Below, one piece after another: positions 33,540 to 44,650 of a DNA stretch of 64,000 nucleotides; position 1 is the stretch's first letter, and the number at the start of each line of letters is the position of its first letter. Origin of the DNA: Corbicula japonica (taxonomy: Eukaryota > Mollusca > Bivalvia > Venerida > Cyrenidae); the NCBI GenBank assembly GCA_038501625.1, contig JAZAYU010000928.1, positions 1 to 64,000 on the forward strand, in the 5' to 3' direction. The notes under the pieces are model-generated. The model saw only the letters and a list, made by a program, of their open reading frames with translations. It ran no database searches and was not told where the DNA came from. A program made the translations under genes and the position numbers.

Positions 33540-35765
33540 TGGTCAGGACTACATATTATTTGAATTAAAGGATATTCATAGTAGAAGAATTATACATAGA
33601 TAATCAAGGGGTACTGTTTGTCTGGATGTAAGTAAGGGCATTTCTGTATGATGGAATCAACTTTCCCGTCTTTTTTGTTTTGATACAGATTTTCACACAT
33701 AAAATCATTATTTGAGATAATATCTTGCTCAGATATACATTGAATTAAAGCATATTTATTGTATAAGACATCTAGATAGATATATTAGGGGTTTTGAGTG
33801 GATGTCTTTGAGTATGGTCAATTTTGTATGTTATGAATTGGTCAAAATGAACTATTTTCTATTTGTCGTTTTGTTTTTACCAACATTCTCATCCATAAAG
33901 TCATAATAAATGGTCATATTGTGCTTAATGATACATAAAATTAAAGGATATTTATTGTGCAAGACATATAGATAGATAATTTAGGGGTTCTTGGGGTCTG
34001 GAAATGGGTCTAGCCATTTCTATATGATGTATCCTGGTCAAAATCAGCACTTTTTCATTTATCGGCTTGTTTTGATTAACATTTTCACACAGAAAATCAT
34101 TATTTATTGTCATATCTTGCTCAAACATACATAGAATTAAAGGATATTCATTGTACAAGAAATCTAGATAGATAAATTAGGGGTCCTGAGAGTCTGGAAA
34201 TGGGTCTGTCCATTTCTGTGTGAAAGGGGTAGGTCAAAATCTGACCTTGGGAATTTCTCGGCTTCTTTCGACAAACTGTTTCAACTGTAAAATCATTATT
34301 TATTGTAATATCTTGCTCAAACATACATATTTTTGAACGATATTTCTTGTAGAAGACAACTAGATACCAGACTTAGTCATTCTGGGGCTCTGGGTTTAAG
34401 ACTGGCCATTTCTGTATGATGTATCCTGGTCAAAATCAGCACTTTTCATTTTATCGGCTTGTTTCGATTAACATTTTCACTCATAAAATCATTATTTATT
34501 GTGCTATCTTGCTCAAAATGGTATCTTTTTAAAGGGAATTTATAGTAGAAGACAACTAGATAACAAACTAAGTGATTCCTGGGCTCTGGGTTTAGGTCTA
34601 GCCATTTCTGTGTGATAGGGGTAGCTCAAAATCTGCACTTTGCGATTTCTCGGCTTCTTTCTACAAACTGTTTCAACTGTAAAATCATTATTTATTGTCA
34701 TATCTTGCTCAAACATACATATATTTGAATGATATTTATAGTAGAAGACAATTAGATATCAAACTTAGTGATTCCTGTGCTCTGGGTGTAAGTCTGGCCA
34801 TTTCTGTATGATGTAACCTGGTCAAAACCTGCACCTGGCGATTTCTCTGCTTCTTTGGACAAACTGTTTCAACTGTAAAATCATTATTTATTATCATATC
34901 TTGATCAAACATACATATATTTGAAGGATATTTCTTGTAGAAGACAACTAGATACCAAACTTAGTCATTCTGGGGCTCTGGGTTTAAGACTGGCCATTTC
35001 TGTATGATGTATCCTGGTCAAAATCAGCACTTTTCATTTTATCGGCTTGTTTCGATTAACATTTTCACTCATAAAATCATTATTTATTGTGCTATCTTGC
35101 TCAAAATGGTATCTTTTTAAAGGGAATTTATAGTAGAAGACAACTAGATATCAAACTAAGTGATTCATGGGCTCTGGGTTTAAGTATAGCCATTTCTGTG
35201 TGATAGGGGTAGCTCAAAATCTGCACTTTGCGATTTCTCGGATTCTTTCTACAAACTGTTTCAACTGTAAAATCATTATTTATTGTCATATCTTGCTCAA
35301 ATATAAATATATTTGAAGGATATTTATAATAGTAGAAGACAATTAGTTATCAAACTTATTGATTCCTGTGCTCTGGGTGTAAGTCTGGCCATTTCTGTAT
35401 GATGTAACCTGGTCAAAACCTGCACTTGGTGATTTCTGAGCTTCTTTGGACAAACTGTTTCAACTGTAAAATCATTATTTATTATCATATCTTGATCAAA
35501 CATACATATATTTGAAGGATATTTCTTGTAGTTCTAAGACAACTAGATACCAAACTTAGTCATTCTGGGGCTCTGAGTTTAAGACTGGCCATTTCTGTAT
35601 GATGTATCCTGGTCAAAATCAGCACTTTTCATTTTATAGGCTTGTTTCCATTAACATTTTCACACATAAAATAATTATTTATTGTGCTATCTTGCTCAAA
35701 ATGGTATCTTTTTAAAGGGAATTTATAGTAGAAGACAACTAGATATCAAACTTAGTGATTATCAG
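33540..35765 (+). repeat. Satellite of ~196-bp monomers in a ~590-bp higher-order repeat
   Basis: AAAATCATTATTTATTG-type sequence recurs near 33701, 33899, 34094, 34291, 34485, 34681, 34876, 35073, 35268, 35467 and 35668, a spacing of about 196 bp. From 34291 on, three monomer types alternate: one with GTGCTATCTTGCTCAAAATG (34497, 35085, 35683) recurs every 588-598 bp, as does GGGGCTCTGGGTTTAAGACT or a close match. The left monomers are more diverged. It ends abruptly at about 35765. No coding potential. Confidence 0.8.
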
Positions 35766-36160
35766 TTTAAAAACTATGAGAATTATCCATTACAGTCATG
35801 AAAATGAATCATCCGTTCATCCAATTACAGTTTGCTTGTGTAAATCCGAGTCTTTACTTAAATTAAAAACGTTGTTGTTGTTTCAACTGACAGCAAAGTC
35901 AATTAATTGAAAAGAAGATTAATATATCAGCGAAACACAAGTTCGTGGTACTAATTATACTTTGATTTGCAATGCGAAAAGAACATTTTCGTTAAATTTA
36001 GATCGAGGCACCGCCATTTGTATGTCAAAAACGTGTATCGCATATCGTGCAACGTCTATCGTGCGTCTATCGTGTATGGTGCGTCCGTCTATCGTTTAAC
36101 GTGCGTCCGTCTATCGCGTATCGTGCGTTTCGTTTGTAACCTAAAACGTTCACAGTACTG

Positions 36161-36508
36161 TAAAAATAAACTTCTTTATTTTTCTGTTTATTTATTTTCG
36201 ACAAGTAAGATTTGTAATAGAATAGGATGTATTTGAAAAACTTCCATTACAATTGTAAAGCATTAACAAAATCAATTTCAGATCCATTCTTGTTTATGAT
36301 CCATATTGTCTGTTCAACTGGCTCATGAAACGACCTCTTCCAAAAAGATGAATAAATAAAACTGCACTATAGAATTAAATAAATAATTGATTGGTTTGAA
36401 ACGTCCGCACATATTTTTGATATGTGAATTATAATTCTGTTTTCACCAAGTATATTCGCGAAGTCATGTTAAGATTAGTTATGTAGAATAATTATAAATA
36501 TGCTTGTA
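36161..36508. other. Copy A sequence between two insertions
   Basis: Inverted counterpart of 45137-45520 in copy B, with GGAAGAGGTCGTTTCATGAG and ATAATTGATTGGTTTG-like strings. It corresponds to sequence downstream of the C1q exon. No gene. Confidence 0.55.
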
Positions 36509-36909
36509 CAGTACTGTGAACGTTTAAGGTTACAAACGAAACGCACGATACGCGATATACGGACGCACGATACACGATAGACGGTCGCACGATACGCGAT
36601 AGACGGAAGCACCATAAACGGTAAACGAACGATACACGATATTGCCGATTCATACAATTTGTGGACGAGATTTCTAAACAAAATTTGAAAATGCTATCAA
36701 AATATAAGATGAATGGTTGAAATTAAATCACATAAATTTGCATAAACAAGTAACTTATTCACGTTGCATGATAAAATAGAAAACGTTTGATGCACGATGC
36801 ACGATACACGATATACGGACGCACGATGCACGTTAGACGGACGCACGATACACGATAGACGGACGCACGATAGGCGCAGATTTTGTAACATTAAACGTTC
36901 AGAGTACTG
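36509..36909. mobile_element. 401-bp MITE related to the 4.38-kb element
   Basis: The ends are TA|CAGTACTGTGAACGTTTAAG and, inverted, TA|CAGTACTCTGAACGTTTAAT. Inside each end is an array of GACGGACGCACGATA-like units, the reverse complement of those at 31805, again in the same orientation at both ends. It is a short relative inserted in the opposite orientation, about 350 bp from the long one. Open frames at 36475-36681 and 36697-36891 (Cys/Arg/Ser/Val-rich) are translations of the array. Confidence 0.75.
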
Positions 36910-36972
36910 TAAACGAAGGCGTTAATACACACCGACTTGAAATAAAATCAAGATATAAGAATCCAGAAATGG

Positions 36973-38552
36973 TTAATTGCTGAGACGAACGCCAGTAAAC
37001 GAACTTTGCCTGTTACCATCTGTTTGAAGCTTCGTTGTTGTTGTGGCCTTTAAAAACACCTTTTCCCCTTTTTCCACATTGGTGACAATACTGACTGAAC
37101 TGCAGACGACGTAGGCCTGATCATAATGACCACTATGTGCGACGTTTTTACTTCCTACAACGACGGCAATACTTGCATAGCTCCCAGGGTAAGAACAAAT
37201 ATGGGCACTGAAGAGGTACAATCCAGCAAGAGGCGGGGTAAATTCTCCTGTTGTCCCATTGTAGCCGGATCCTTCGTTTAGGGAAGTATCTTGTAGAATG
37301 AAAACTTGGTTGAACTAGAAGGTTTTGTAGCACTGAAAGCTATCTTTGGTACTCTATACATTTCTGAAAATAAACACACACATTTGAAACTAGATAATAA
37401 CTGCGAGGTCAGAAAAAAACAAATGTTGAAAAGTATTGTGAATTAGTTTTTACATTTCACTCATGAATATTCCGTATATAACGGTTGATTTTATAAGGTG
37501 TATAATATTTTCTGATACAATCATCGATTTTATTATGGAAATGCGCAAACAGGATGGAAAAGAATCTTACACTATCGGCTCGTATACATACACCTCTGCT
37601 ATAGGCCGGGGCTACTTTCAACTACTTTTACTTAATCTAAAAAAATAGTTCACCTAAAATAGCTTGGGTTTCTTCAGTTTTATTGAAAGATTTTTGTCAT
37701 TTGTTTCACCACAAGCTTTAAAATTCATAATTATGACCTTATACATGTACAATGAAGCTGCTTAATTTGGTCAAAACTCTTGACATTGAGTCTTTCGCAG
37801 AGGTGTAAATTGAGTTTAAGAAACGACAACTTTTTGAAGGAGATTGTCAAAGAACAACGAGTGTCAGGTAGAGACTTTCGCACAATATAGCTTGCTCAAG
37901 TATGTTGCCATGAGCAAATCAATAAATCAATCAATCAATTAATCAATCAATCAATAAATTACAAAAACAATATGCTGTTCTTTTAGTAAGTCAGCTGCTA
38001 ATAACATGATATAAGTAAGTTCAATTTAAATTTGTAATATTTTATCTAACTAGACTATGAAACTTTTAGAAAAGTCATATTTTCTGATATTTTAAAGACT
38101 TATGTTCGAACTAAGAAATAATATCGTAGTTAACATATATGCGTTCTCTGAGAAACTACCGGAAACAAATTTAAACGCTCAATTACAGTAATTATCAAAG
38201 TAGCATAATATAATAGTTTTACAATATACAATTTAACAATATTTTGTTTCAAATATTTACCAATTTACCTTGCATTTCTTTTCTGAATTCCGTAAAATTG
38301 TCAGACAGGCTCGCTCCTAGAGTTTGCATCTCCTCTTTACGATATTGCAGTATTGCTAGAAAACTTTCTAGAGTGTCTTTAAGCGTTTTGTCCATCTGTT
38401 CAACTTTTAATTCAACCTTAACTATTTTATCAAGCATTTGATGATCATACGAGAACCTTGAATGATCATCTTCATCACTTGCGCCGGCCAAAGAAAATGC
38501 AATACAAACAAAAGTCGCCCTAAAGAAAACTTGATTAATGAAGAAAAACATT
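36973..38552 (-). pseudogene. C1q-domain gene (copy A), frameshifted
   Basis: Exon 1 (38552-38269) starts at ATG and encodes a secretion signal (MFFFINQVFFRATFVCIAFS), an acidic stretch and a coiled coil of about 60 residues, ending at donor CAAG|GTAAAT in phase 1. Exon 2 (37363-36973) follows acceptor TTTTCAG in matching phase and encodes the C1q jelly-roll domain: RVPKIAFSAT, EGSGYNGTTGEF, GLYLFSAHIC, and the closing SSFTGVRL. The family's usual role is secreted, trimeric pattern recognition. Against the intact exon at 57319, 13 bases are missing after TTCTAGTTCAAC, between two CAAC repeats. The frame shifts and meets TAA at 37280-37278, removing most of the domain. The intron carries a (CAAT)n tract at 37918-37960. 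A real allele or an assembly error are alternatives. Confidence 0.85.
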
Positions 38553-38604
38553 CTCACACAGACTCAACAATGAGCAATATTGAAATGATGTGACTTTACG
38601 TATT

Positions 38605-38665
38605 CTCTTCTTTTATAAAAACCATCAGTTAACAGCCTCTATTCTATTTAACCAATAAAAACATT
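38605..38665 (-). promoter_or_regulatory. Likely core promoter of the copy A C1q gene
   Basis: TTTTATAAAA at 38611-38620 is a TATA box about 60 bp upstream of the ATG, which leaves a short leader of about 30 bases. On the minus strand ATTGGTTAAATAG (around 38645-38660) gives a CCAAT-type motif in inverted form about 35 bp further upstream. Both are readings of motifs and spacing. Confidence 0.5.
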
Positions 38666-39185
38666 CGTTATGTAAGAAGTGGCCTAAAAGGTAAATATTC
38701 ATTGCTTACAATATTTCTTTTTAAAAATTAAAAACGAAATGTGTAAGTGGTTAAAGAGAAACAATTACCATCTACATAATTAACGCCTACTAAAATGACG
38801 TTCAAAATAGAGTATTGTTAACACCGGTAGTCATAATAAGTACAGCCAAACCTTTATTCATCAGCCACCCATGGCAAGGGATTGACAAAAAGTAGCTGCT
38901 TAACACAGGTTGGTTTTCAATACAGGTAAAATTAAGTGACTGTCTTAGAATAAAATGTCAGTTTTGGACATATTTTAACATGTTTAAGTGGTTGATTATA
39001 CTATTGGTTGTTAAAGGCAGGTTGCTGCTAAGGCAGGTTCAACTGTCTACGCTTCAGATAAACGCTAGCATAACTCGCATCTTATACAATAGACAACCTA
39101 CTACTATTTATAAATCCTTAGATAGATCTACTTAGCACACTTTAACTTACTTTGGTTTTCGAACCAAACCTTTAAAATACAAATG
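38621..39185 (-). repeat. Upstream segment duplicated in inverse orientation at 61990-62560
   Basis: Shared strings, allowing for inversion, include GAGGCTGTTAACTGA, AAGTGGTTAAAGAGAAACAA, CTTTATTCATCAGCCA, ACTGTCTTAGAATAAAATGT and GGTTCGAAAACC-like sequence. Similarity stops on the C1q side at the TATA box. It could be a segmental copy of the promoter region or an interspersed repeat that landed upstream of the gene. Confidence 0.65.
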
Positions 39186-39589
39186 CGTTAAGAATTGGGT
39201 TCGGGTAAAATGATCATCCAGGTAATTTATTTCAAGCTCCGAAATAAGAGGGTCTGTCTAAATTCAAGCAAAACTATATGCTCGTTTTTCTGTATATCTT
39301 GTTCATGTTTTTACTTCAATTCCTTATTTTTTCACCCATTAAACACATGCAAACAAACAGACTCTTTGACAATTTAAAAATTCTAGTCAGTCAAACCATC
39401 AAACAAAATATTTACACCCGTCTAACAACATAATTATTGTAATCAATTCCACACAAGATCGAGCATAAAACGGAGATCACGAGGACCCTAATGAGATAGT
39501 CTCAAGGTTTATATTCAAATGATATGAATGCACTAAAGACAATGTTTAGCGTTTGGATTATATCTAGTTCGAATTAAGTAACTTATATT
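39186..39589. other. Non-coding; partial direct match to 44530-44650
   Basis: 39186-39260 shares GTAAAATGATCATCC and GGGTCTGTCT with 44570-44640. The remainder is unremarkable. The open frame at 39195-39377 is not supported. Confidence 0.4.
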
Positions 39590-40490
39590 TGTTGTATAAT
39601 GATTAAAGTCAGAGACCTTTTTCATCGAAATCAACGTAGTAAGACTTTTGCTCTATGATTTTGATACTGAATTAGGTATTACTAAAAAGCAAATCGTCCT
39701 TATGAGATTTAAGCTCAAAATTTTTAAAGGTATTTTATGCAATTTATTTCTTATCAGTCGCTTGACAAACGTTCAATTGTTAAAGGTACAGAGGGAGATA
39801 CAACTTTTCACACCTATTGTATGAATGTCTCCAAACCAACTTTGCTGACTGAAATTAATTGAATTCCACAGCTGGCTTCTGTAAGTGCATATATTACAAA
39901 ATAGTAATAGATCAGGGTGACTGCAATTACAGTATATGCATACGAGGGTTTACCAAAAATAAACCGATTATTTAAATAGCAAGTAGAATATTTAATCAGA
40001 ATAAAAAATACATATAATAGTTTGCGGAATCAATCTGCTACAGAATACAGAAAACAGTTGTCAAAACATTTACAAATGAAATAAGAGAGATTTACGTGAT
40101 CGTATGTCTAGTGTCTCGGCGCACGGTAAGACGACGCTGGTGACGCTCGTATTATTATCGTGTTCGCTGTCAAACAGGGAACAAGCTGCTTAAGTTAAAC
40201 TTGAATTAATAATTTGAAAATCTTCTCCATGCAAAGCTGTAATTTAATTGTTTTGAGTTTTGCAATGAGGTACACCTTCGTCTGTTAAAGATTGTTAAAG
40301 ATTAACTTCCTTATTATGTTCACAAATTAGTTTCTAAAGATGTGACTACAATAGGGGCGTTTATACATTTAAACAAAACAAAACGAGTTTCATCAATAAG
40401 ATCCGATCTTAAACCTTTATTTCGGTGCAGTACTTCCGTGTCATAGTGACTGTCAGAATTTTGTGTATTGTCATCGTGAGTGTAACACAA
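39590..40490 (+). repeat. Segmental duplication, matches 25010-25720
   Basis: Direct counterpart of 25010-25720. It lies about 1 kb upstream of the copy A C1q gene, as 25010 lies upstream of C1q fragment D. The shared order supports a duplication of the whole locus. The open frame at 40320-40616 (minus) is not shared. Confidence 0.6.
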
Positions 40491-41619
40491 TGTTATGTCT
40501 TGATTCGACACTCTTTGATCCCCTAATTTTGAATGATTCACTTTTGGTTGATCGTCGATGCATCGCCTAGTAAGCATCAGACTTAAAGACAGACTGTAGA
40601 CTTGTAATGATTCCATGTTTTACAAGCAATTTGAATGCGGGTCATAAGTTTGTTAAAGAAAGAAATCACTGATCACATTAATCATCGATGCGAATATGTT
40701 GTTTCCCCGTCGGTCTCACAACTGCATGGTAACGGACTCGCTTGATAAAATGTTTGAAACTACAACGATGTTGTGCGCGAACGTCTGACTTCTGTTTAAA
40801 CACAATCAAAACAGTCTCAATAAGATCATGATTGTGGTCACAGCTTCTTTCAAACAAAAACTAATTTAAATAATATATTATTTCTTTATGTAACCAGGCA
40901 ATATTCATAACATAAACAACAATATCTCACATAACATAACATAAACAACAATCTCTTATAGAAATTACGCTCATCAAGGTCATTTAAGTTCAATCCCGTA
41001 GATTACAACTGATGGAACGACATTTCAACATTTTCTTCATTGTAAATGCTTAATAGTTCTAAAGATGCAAAGGAAATGTCAGATAGCCAAATAATATAAC
41101 GTAAAAGCTTCAAGATGCGAAGTCACAAAATGCCTATAAGTGTTCTTACCTGTAATGGTTTCAAAATGCATAGTTCAATTTTCATTTATTTTTTATCAAA
41201 ACATGTAATGTTTGAATCACATATATCATGTACACAGCAAATGACCTCTAAAAATAAATCATAATTTACAATTTACTGCGCTACATTCCGTTCACTTTAT
41301 CTGATTATTATAATAGCAGATTCGAAAACTGTTATATTAAATCTTGCTTAAGTATGATCTCTTGTATACATATACGTTATTTGCCGTCATAACTAAACGT
41401 TGTATAATATGCTTATTGCCAATAAGACTAGAACTCGGCTTGATACTGTTTTTTTGTATTGTTTAAATAAACAATAAATAAACAAAGTTACCAGATCAAA
41501 CTTGATGTTGATAAAATACTTCACGCCAACTACATTGACTCAAAATCGGCAAAAGTGTCCAAAACAATAAAGCGAGTCTTATACAAGAATTTATCCTGGA
41601 CCGATTATTATTATTATTA
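40491..41619. other. Non-coding, nothing recognised
   Basis: A+T-rich, with one short duplication (CATAACATAAACAACAATCT, near 40910-40950). No gene or element end was seen. Confidence 0.4.
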
Positions 41620-42069
41620 AGAAGCATCCCATCTCTAAACCTGCTGTAGTCAAAGATAAATTAATCTTTAGGTTTCATCAACTGATGTCATCTATATGAA
41701 CCTTTATGACCTGTAGCTGTGATCTTATTCTAAATGGTTCTTTAATATATAAACAAGATGAAAAGGGTACTTTGAGAGCCATCGAACACGACCTATTATG
41801 AAAATATTAAACATTTTAAATTTTAATAGCATTATCATAGCTTCAATTATTCAGTTTAATTGCAAGAAAAATATAATGTCAACGTGGCACTGTATTACTG
41901 TCAAATCAATATCGTTTCCATATTTAATGCACCTTGCGTCGTTAACAATTATTAATAAAACACAGATAAATAATGGGTAAATATAGGGGTAGGCGGGATT
42001 CGTCCTTGTCCACCAGGCACAAATGTTACACTTGAAAGTTTATAAAACAACACATCCTCCCCACGCAGC

Positions 42070-42228
42070 GAACAAATAAAAAAATGATAGTGTCTCTAGC
42101 TGGGAGCGAACCCGCACCGTCACGGCGACAGCGCCTAGCCATGCAATTCCTGCGACGTAACCAACTGAGCTAACCGGGACAACGCCAAAAAACGTTGATC
42201 GGATAGCCCTGATATACGTAACAATCAC
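42070..42228 (-). mobile_element. tRNA-derived SINE, same family as 27340-27540
   Basis: On the minus strand 42180-42096 reads GTCCCGGTTAGCTCAGTTGG (A box) and ends GGTGCGGGTTCGCTCCCAGC (B box). GGGCTATCCGATCAACG lies just upstream, as in the other copy. The ends do not form an acceptor stem, so a working tRNA is unlikely. Confidence 0.75.
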
Positions 42229-42294
42229 TGCATGACATCGGTAACGGATTAACTTACTGATAACAGTACTGACTAAATGTACGGGGAAGAGAGG

Positions 42295-42301
<7 letters not shown>

Positions 42302-42338
<37 letters not shown>

Positions 42339-42826
42339 ATGTTTATATTAAGTATGTTAATTCAAATAGGACGCCACAAACAACTAACAAAAAAAGAGAA
42401 CCTTTTGGGGATACCGTCTTGGAACGGTCGGTGGCAAAAGAAATTGCCACTGGGGGTTTAAACCAGGTTCTAGGGCGCACTTACCTCATACTTGCCCCAA
42501 TAGATTCTCGTATCACAAAACAAGTACAAATTGTCTTGGTGAAATAACTCCAACCCGACCATCGGCTCAACAATGTTGCATGCAAAAGCACACATACATA
42601 AAAACATACGAAGCTAATAGCATTGTAAAGCCAAAGGGCGGATACTCAATGATCTTACCGAGACCGGAGCACCTGGTGTAAAATCATCAAGAACACGATT
42701 ACAGGGATAAAAGAAACAAATCGAGCCTCTATGTTTCCCATAAAACTTCATAAACTTTTAAACCCCTGCCACCGTCGTGCAACCAAAGAGGTAAGCATAA
42801 TGATCAACTGTAGATAAAACACAAAC
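42302..42826 (-). mobile_element. Family R 3' block with (GA)n at its end
   Basis: Inverted copy of the 540-bp block (AACCAGGTTCTAGGGCGCAC, GAAATAACTCCAACCCGACC, CAATGTTGCATGCAAAAGCA). Its far end at 42796-42826 retains the last reverse-transcriptase codons (DHYAYLFGCTTV). The 3' terminus has grown into a (GA)n tract at 42302-42338. The 53640-55600 copy lacks this insertion. Confidence 0.7.
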
Positions 42827-43538
42827 AAATAATGGGTTAATAGGGTGGGGTTGGAAATTCGCCCGTGTTCTACAATGCACAAGTTTTACACTTTAAATTA
42901 AAATAAACACCTATAAATATCTACAATTCTAAATAACTGTTAGTACTTTCAAACTGTAAAAAGTACATTTTTCAGAAAAGTAGTTCTCATTTTTAACACA
43001 GCCTCTCCACATAACATTCAACATGTGAAAGGGAAATAAATGTGTTCATATTATGATCGCCACTAACAAGCACCAAAACTGAGTACATGAGCGGTTAACG
43101 TCTTGAAACGGTCAGTGGTAAATCGTTTGATCCATGCGTTTAACTCAGGTTCCACGGCGCCCTTACCTCACACGTGCCCTTTCAGATTCTCACGACTAAC
43201 ACATCTAAAAGTTTAAAGTAAAGCTAAGTTAAATAATAGATCGAGTTATCAACCTTTTAAATGACATATAACAGCAAACTGAATTACTCTATCGGCACTG
43301 GGGGAGAGAAGAAGGTTCGTTCATATTCTACAGAGGACAGAACCTACACTTAACTTACTTTGTTAAACTTAGTTGTTTTGAGATTCATTTATCTCTAACA
43401 ATTGTTTATTTTTTTCATATATTAATGTGCTGCTTATGTTAACCTGAATATGTATTTATAGAAATACATTTTAACATCAAGAGCACGCAAAATTTAACAA
43501 AACATTATGGTTTTCAACTATAAATATCTTACATCAAA

Positions 43539-44170
43539 ATGTATTTTTGTGATCGGGATTGTCACAATGTAACTTCTACCGAACTTCAAGATAACATTAT
43601 TACAGCCTTATACAACACTTCGAGGTACTTTGATGATTTGTTGAATATAGATAATAACCATTTTCCATATCTGGTTAATAAAATTTATCTTAATGAGCTA
43701 CACTTAATAAAGCGAACACTTAATAACACCTCAGATAAACAAGCAGACTTATTGATTTAAATCTTTCAGATGAAATGGTTACGTCACTACTAAAATATAT
43801 GATAAAAGAGATGATTTTAATTATAATATATAGTTTTTTACGTCTTGATTCGTCGATTTTCCTCGTGCAACATCTTACGGTGTTTATATCTCAGAGCTTG
43901 TAATGTTGTTAATTATTTCAATGAAAGTTATCTTTGCATAACAGAAAAACATTTAAAACAAGTTTTCGGTATACAAAAATTACTCAATCCGTTTGCAAGT
44001 TTTATCGTTAATATCCAGATTTAATTAACAAAATTCTGGGGCAGTTTAAAATCACTATTTCAACAAAGTATTTCACATTGGTGATATCTTGAAAAAGAAC
44101 CTTGAAGATCGATTTGTTTCTTTTATCATCGTCATCGTGTTCTTGCTGATTTGAATCCAGATGCACCGCA
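43539..44170 (+). pseudogene. Family R reverse transcriptase, decayed
   Basis: The open part, 43539-43760, encodes NTSRYFDDLLNIDNNHF, the palm motif of this family with FDD in place of the common LDD, then NKIYLNELHL. After 43760 the frame is lost, but pieces of the expected continuation appear in shifting frames: KLSLHNRKTFKTSFRY, VCKFYR and DLINK. From 44085 the start of the 3' block (CTTGAAGATCGATTTGTTTC, CATCGTGTTCTTGCTGATTT) follows. There are several frameshifts and stops. Only the FDD piece shows which protein it was. Confidence 0.65.
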
Positions 44171-44650
44171 TTTAGAAACCACAACCTCCAACAAAGCCAT
44201 AAGCAGGAGAGACATGCTACAGTATGACCAATTTTATTTTGGAGCAGAAAGTAGCAAATTATAGTTGACGCTGGAAATATAAACAAGATTCTACCGTGCC
44301 ACAGCACTCATTGACACTCTGGTAAGAAATGGCTTTAAACGTGACCATGCTTGCCACAGTGTACGATCATATCACCAGCCCACGTGCTTCTGCTTGCTTT
44401 CTTGAATTCAACTGCTTATTCTGGCTTAACTTTGCTTACACATGCCAGTCATCTGCTAACATGCTTATGCGGCTATTACCAGCATCATAGATAACTAACA
44501 CACATCAACAACGTTACTATGGTTATCGAACCTTACCTTAAAATACAATTGCGATAAGAATCGGGCGGGGGGTAAAATGATCATCCGGGTCACTTACTAG
44601 TATTTCGCGCTCGGAAATAGGAGGGTCTGTCTGAATTCTAGCAAATATAT

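Larger units (their letters stand above)
31779..36160. mobile_element. 4.38-kb TA-flanked DNA element carrying a satellite
   Basis: The left end is TA|CAGTACTGTGAACGTTTAAA, the right end its inverted match CAGTACTG|TA after CTAAAACGTTCA. Just inside each end is an array of TATCGTGCGTCCGTC-like units (31805-31925 and 36030-36125), in the same orientation at both ends although the termini are inverted. Copy B holds the intact target: TTTTTAATGTCAAA around 45517-45528, with a single TA. The interior holds a ~333-bp direct repeat, a 196-bp satellite and no transposase-like frame. Open frames at 32559-33094 and 35967-36236 fall in repeats. A non-autonomous Tc1/mariner-type element is the simplest reading. 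Confidence 0.75.
27100..38620 (-). repeat. Duplicated C1q-locus segment, copy A
   Basis: Read in reverse, this segment aligns in blocks with copy B (45060-50313) and copy C (57000-61600). Examples: 27870-30130 with 46010-50313; 30430-30533 with 45890-45965; 31500-31776 with 45521-45810; 36163-36480 with 45137-45520; 27130-27300 with 61440-61560. It contains the C1q pseudogene plus insertions absent from B: the SINE at 30138, the family R copy at 30534 and the 4.38-kb element at 31779. Confidence 0.75.
41620..44530 (+). repeat. Inverted segmental duplication, left copy (pair with 53640-55600)
   Basis: Aligns with 53640-55600 in opposite orientation. Matching strings include TTCATCAACTGATGTCATCT with AGATGACATCAGTTGATGAA, GCCTCTCCACATAAC, CAGAGGACAGAACCTACACT and AAGCATGTTAGC/GCTAACATGCTT. 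The left copy has about 770 extra bases (42046-42820) holding a SINE and a family R fragment. The open frame at 41798-41980 is not shared. Confidence 0.7.

Noticed and set aside
31805..36880. TATCGTGCGTCCGTC arrays as CRISPR-like repeats
   Set aside because: Units are contiguous with no unique spacers, lie just inside transposon termini, and the DNA is eukaryotic.
42096..42180. Functional tRNA gene on the minus strand
   Set aside because: A and B boxes are good, but the ends do not pair as an acceptor stem and the unit recurs at 27371 with SINE flanks.
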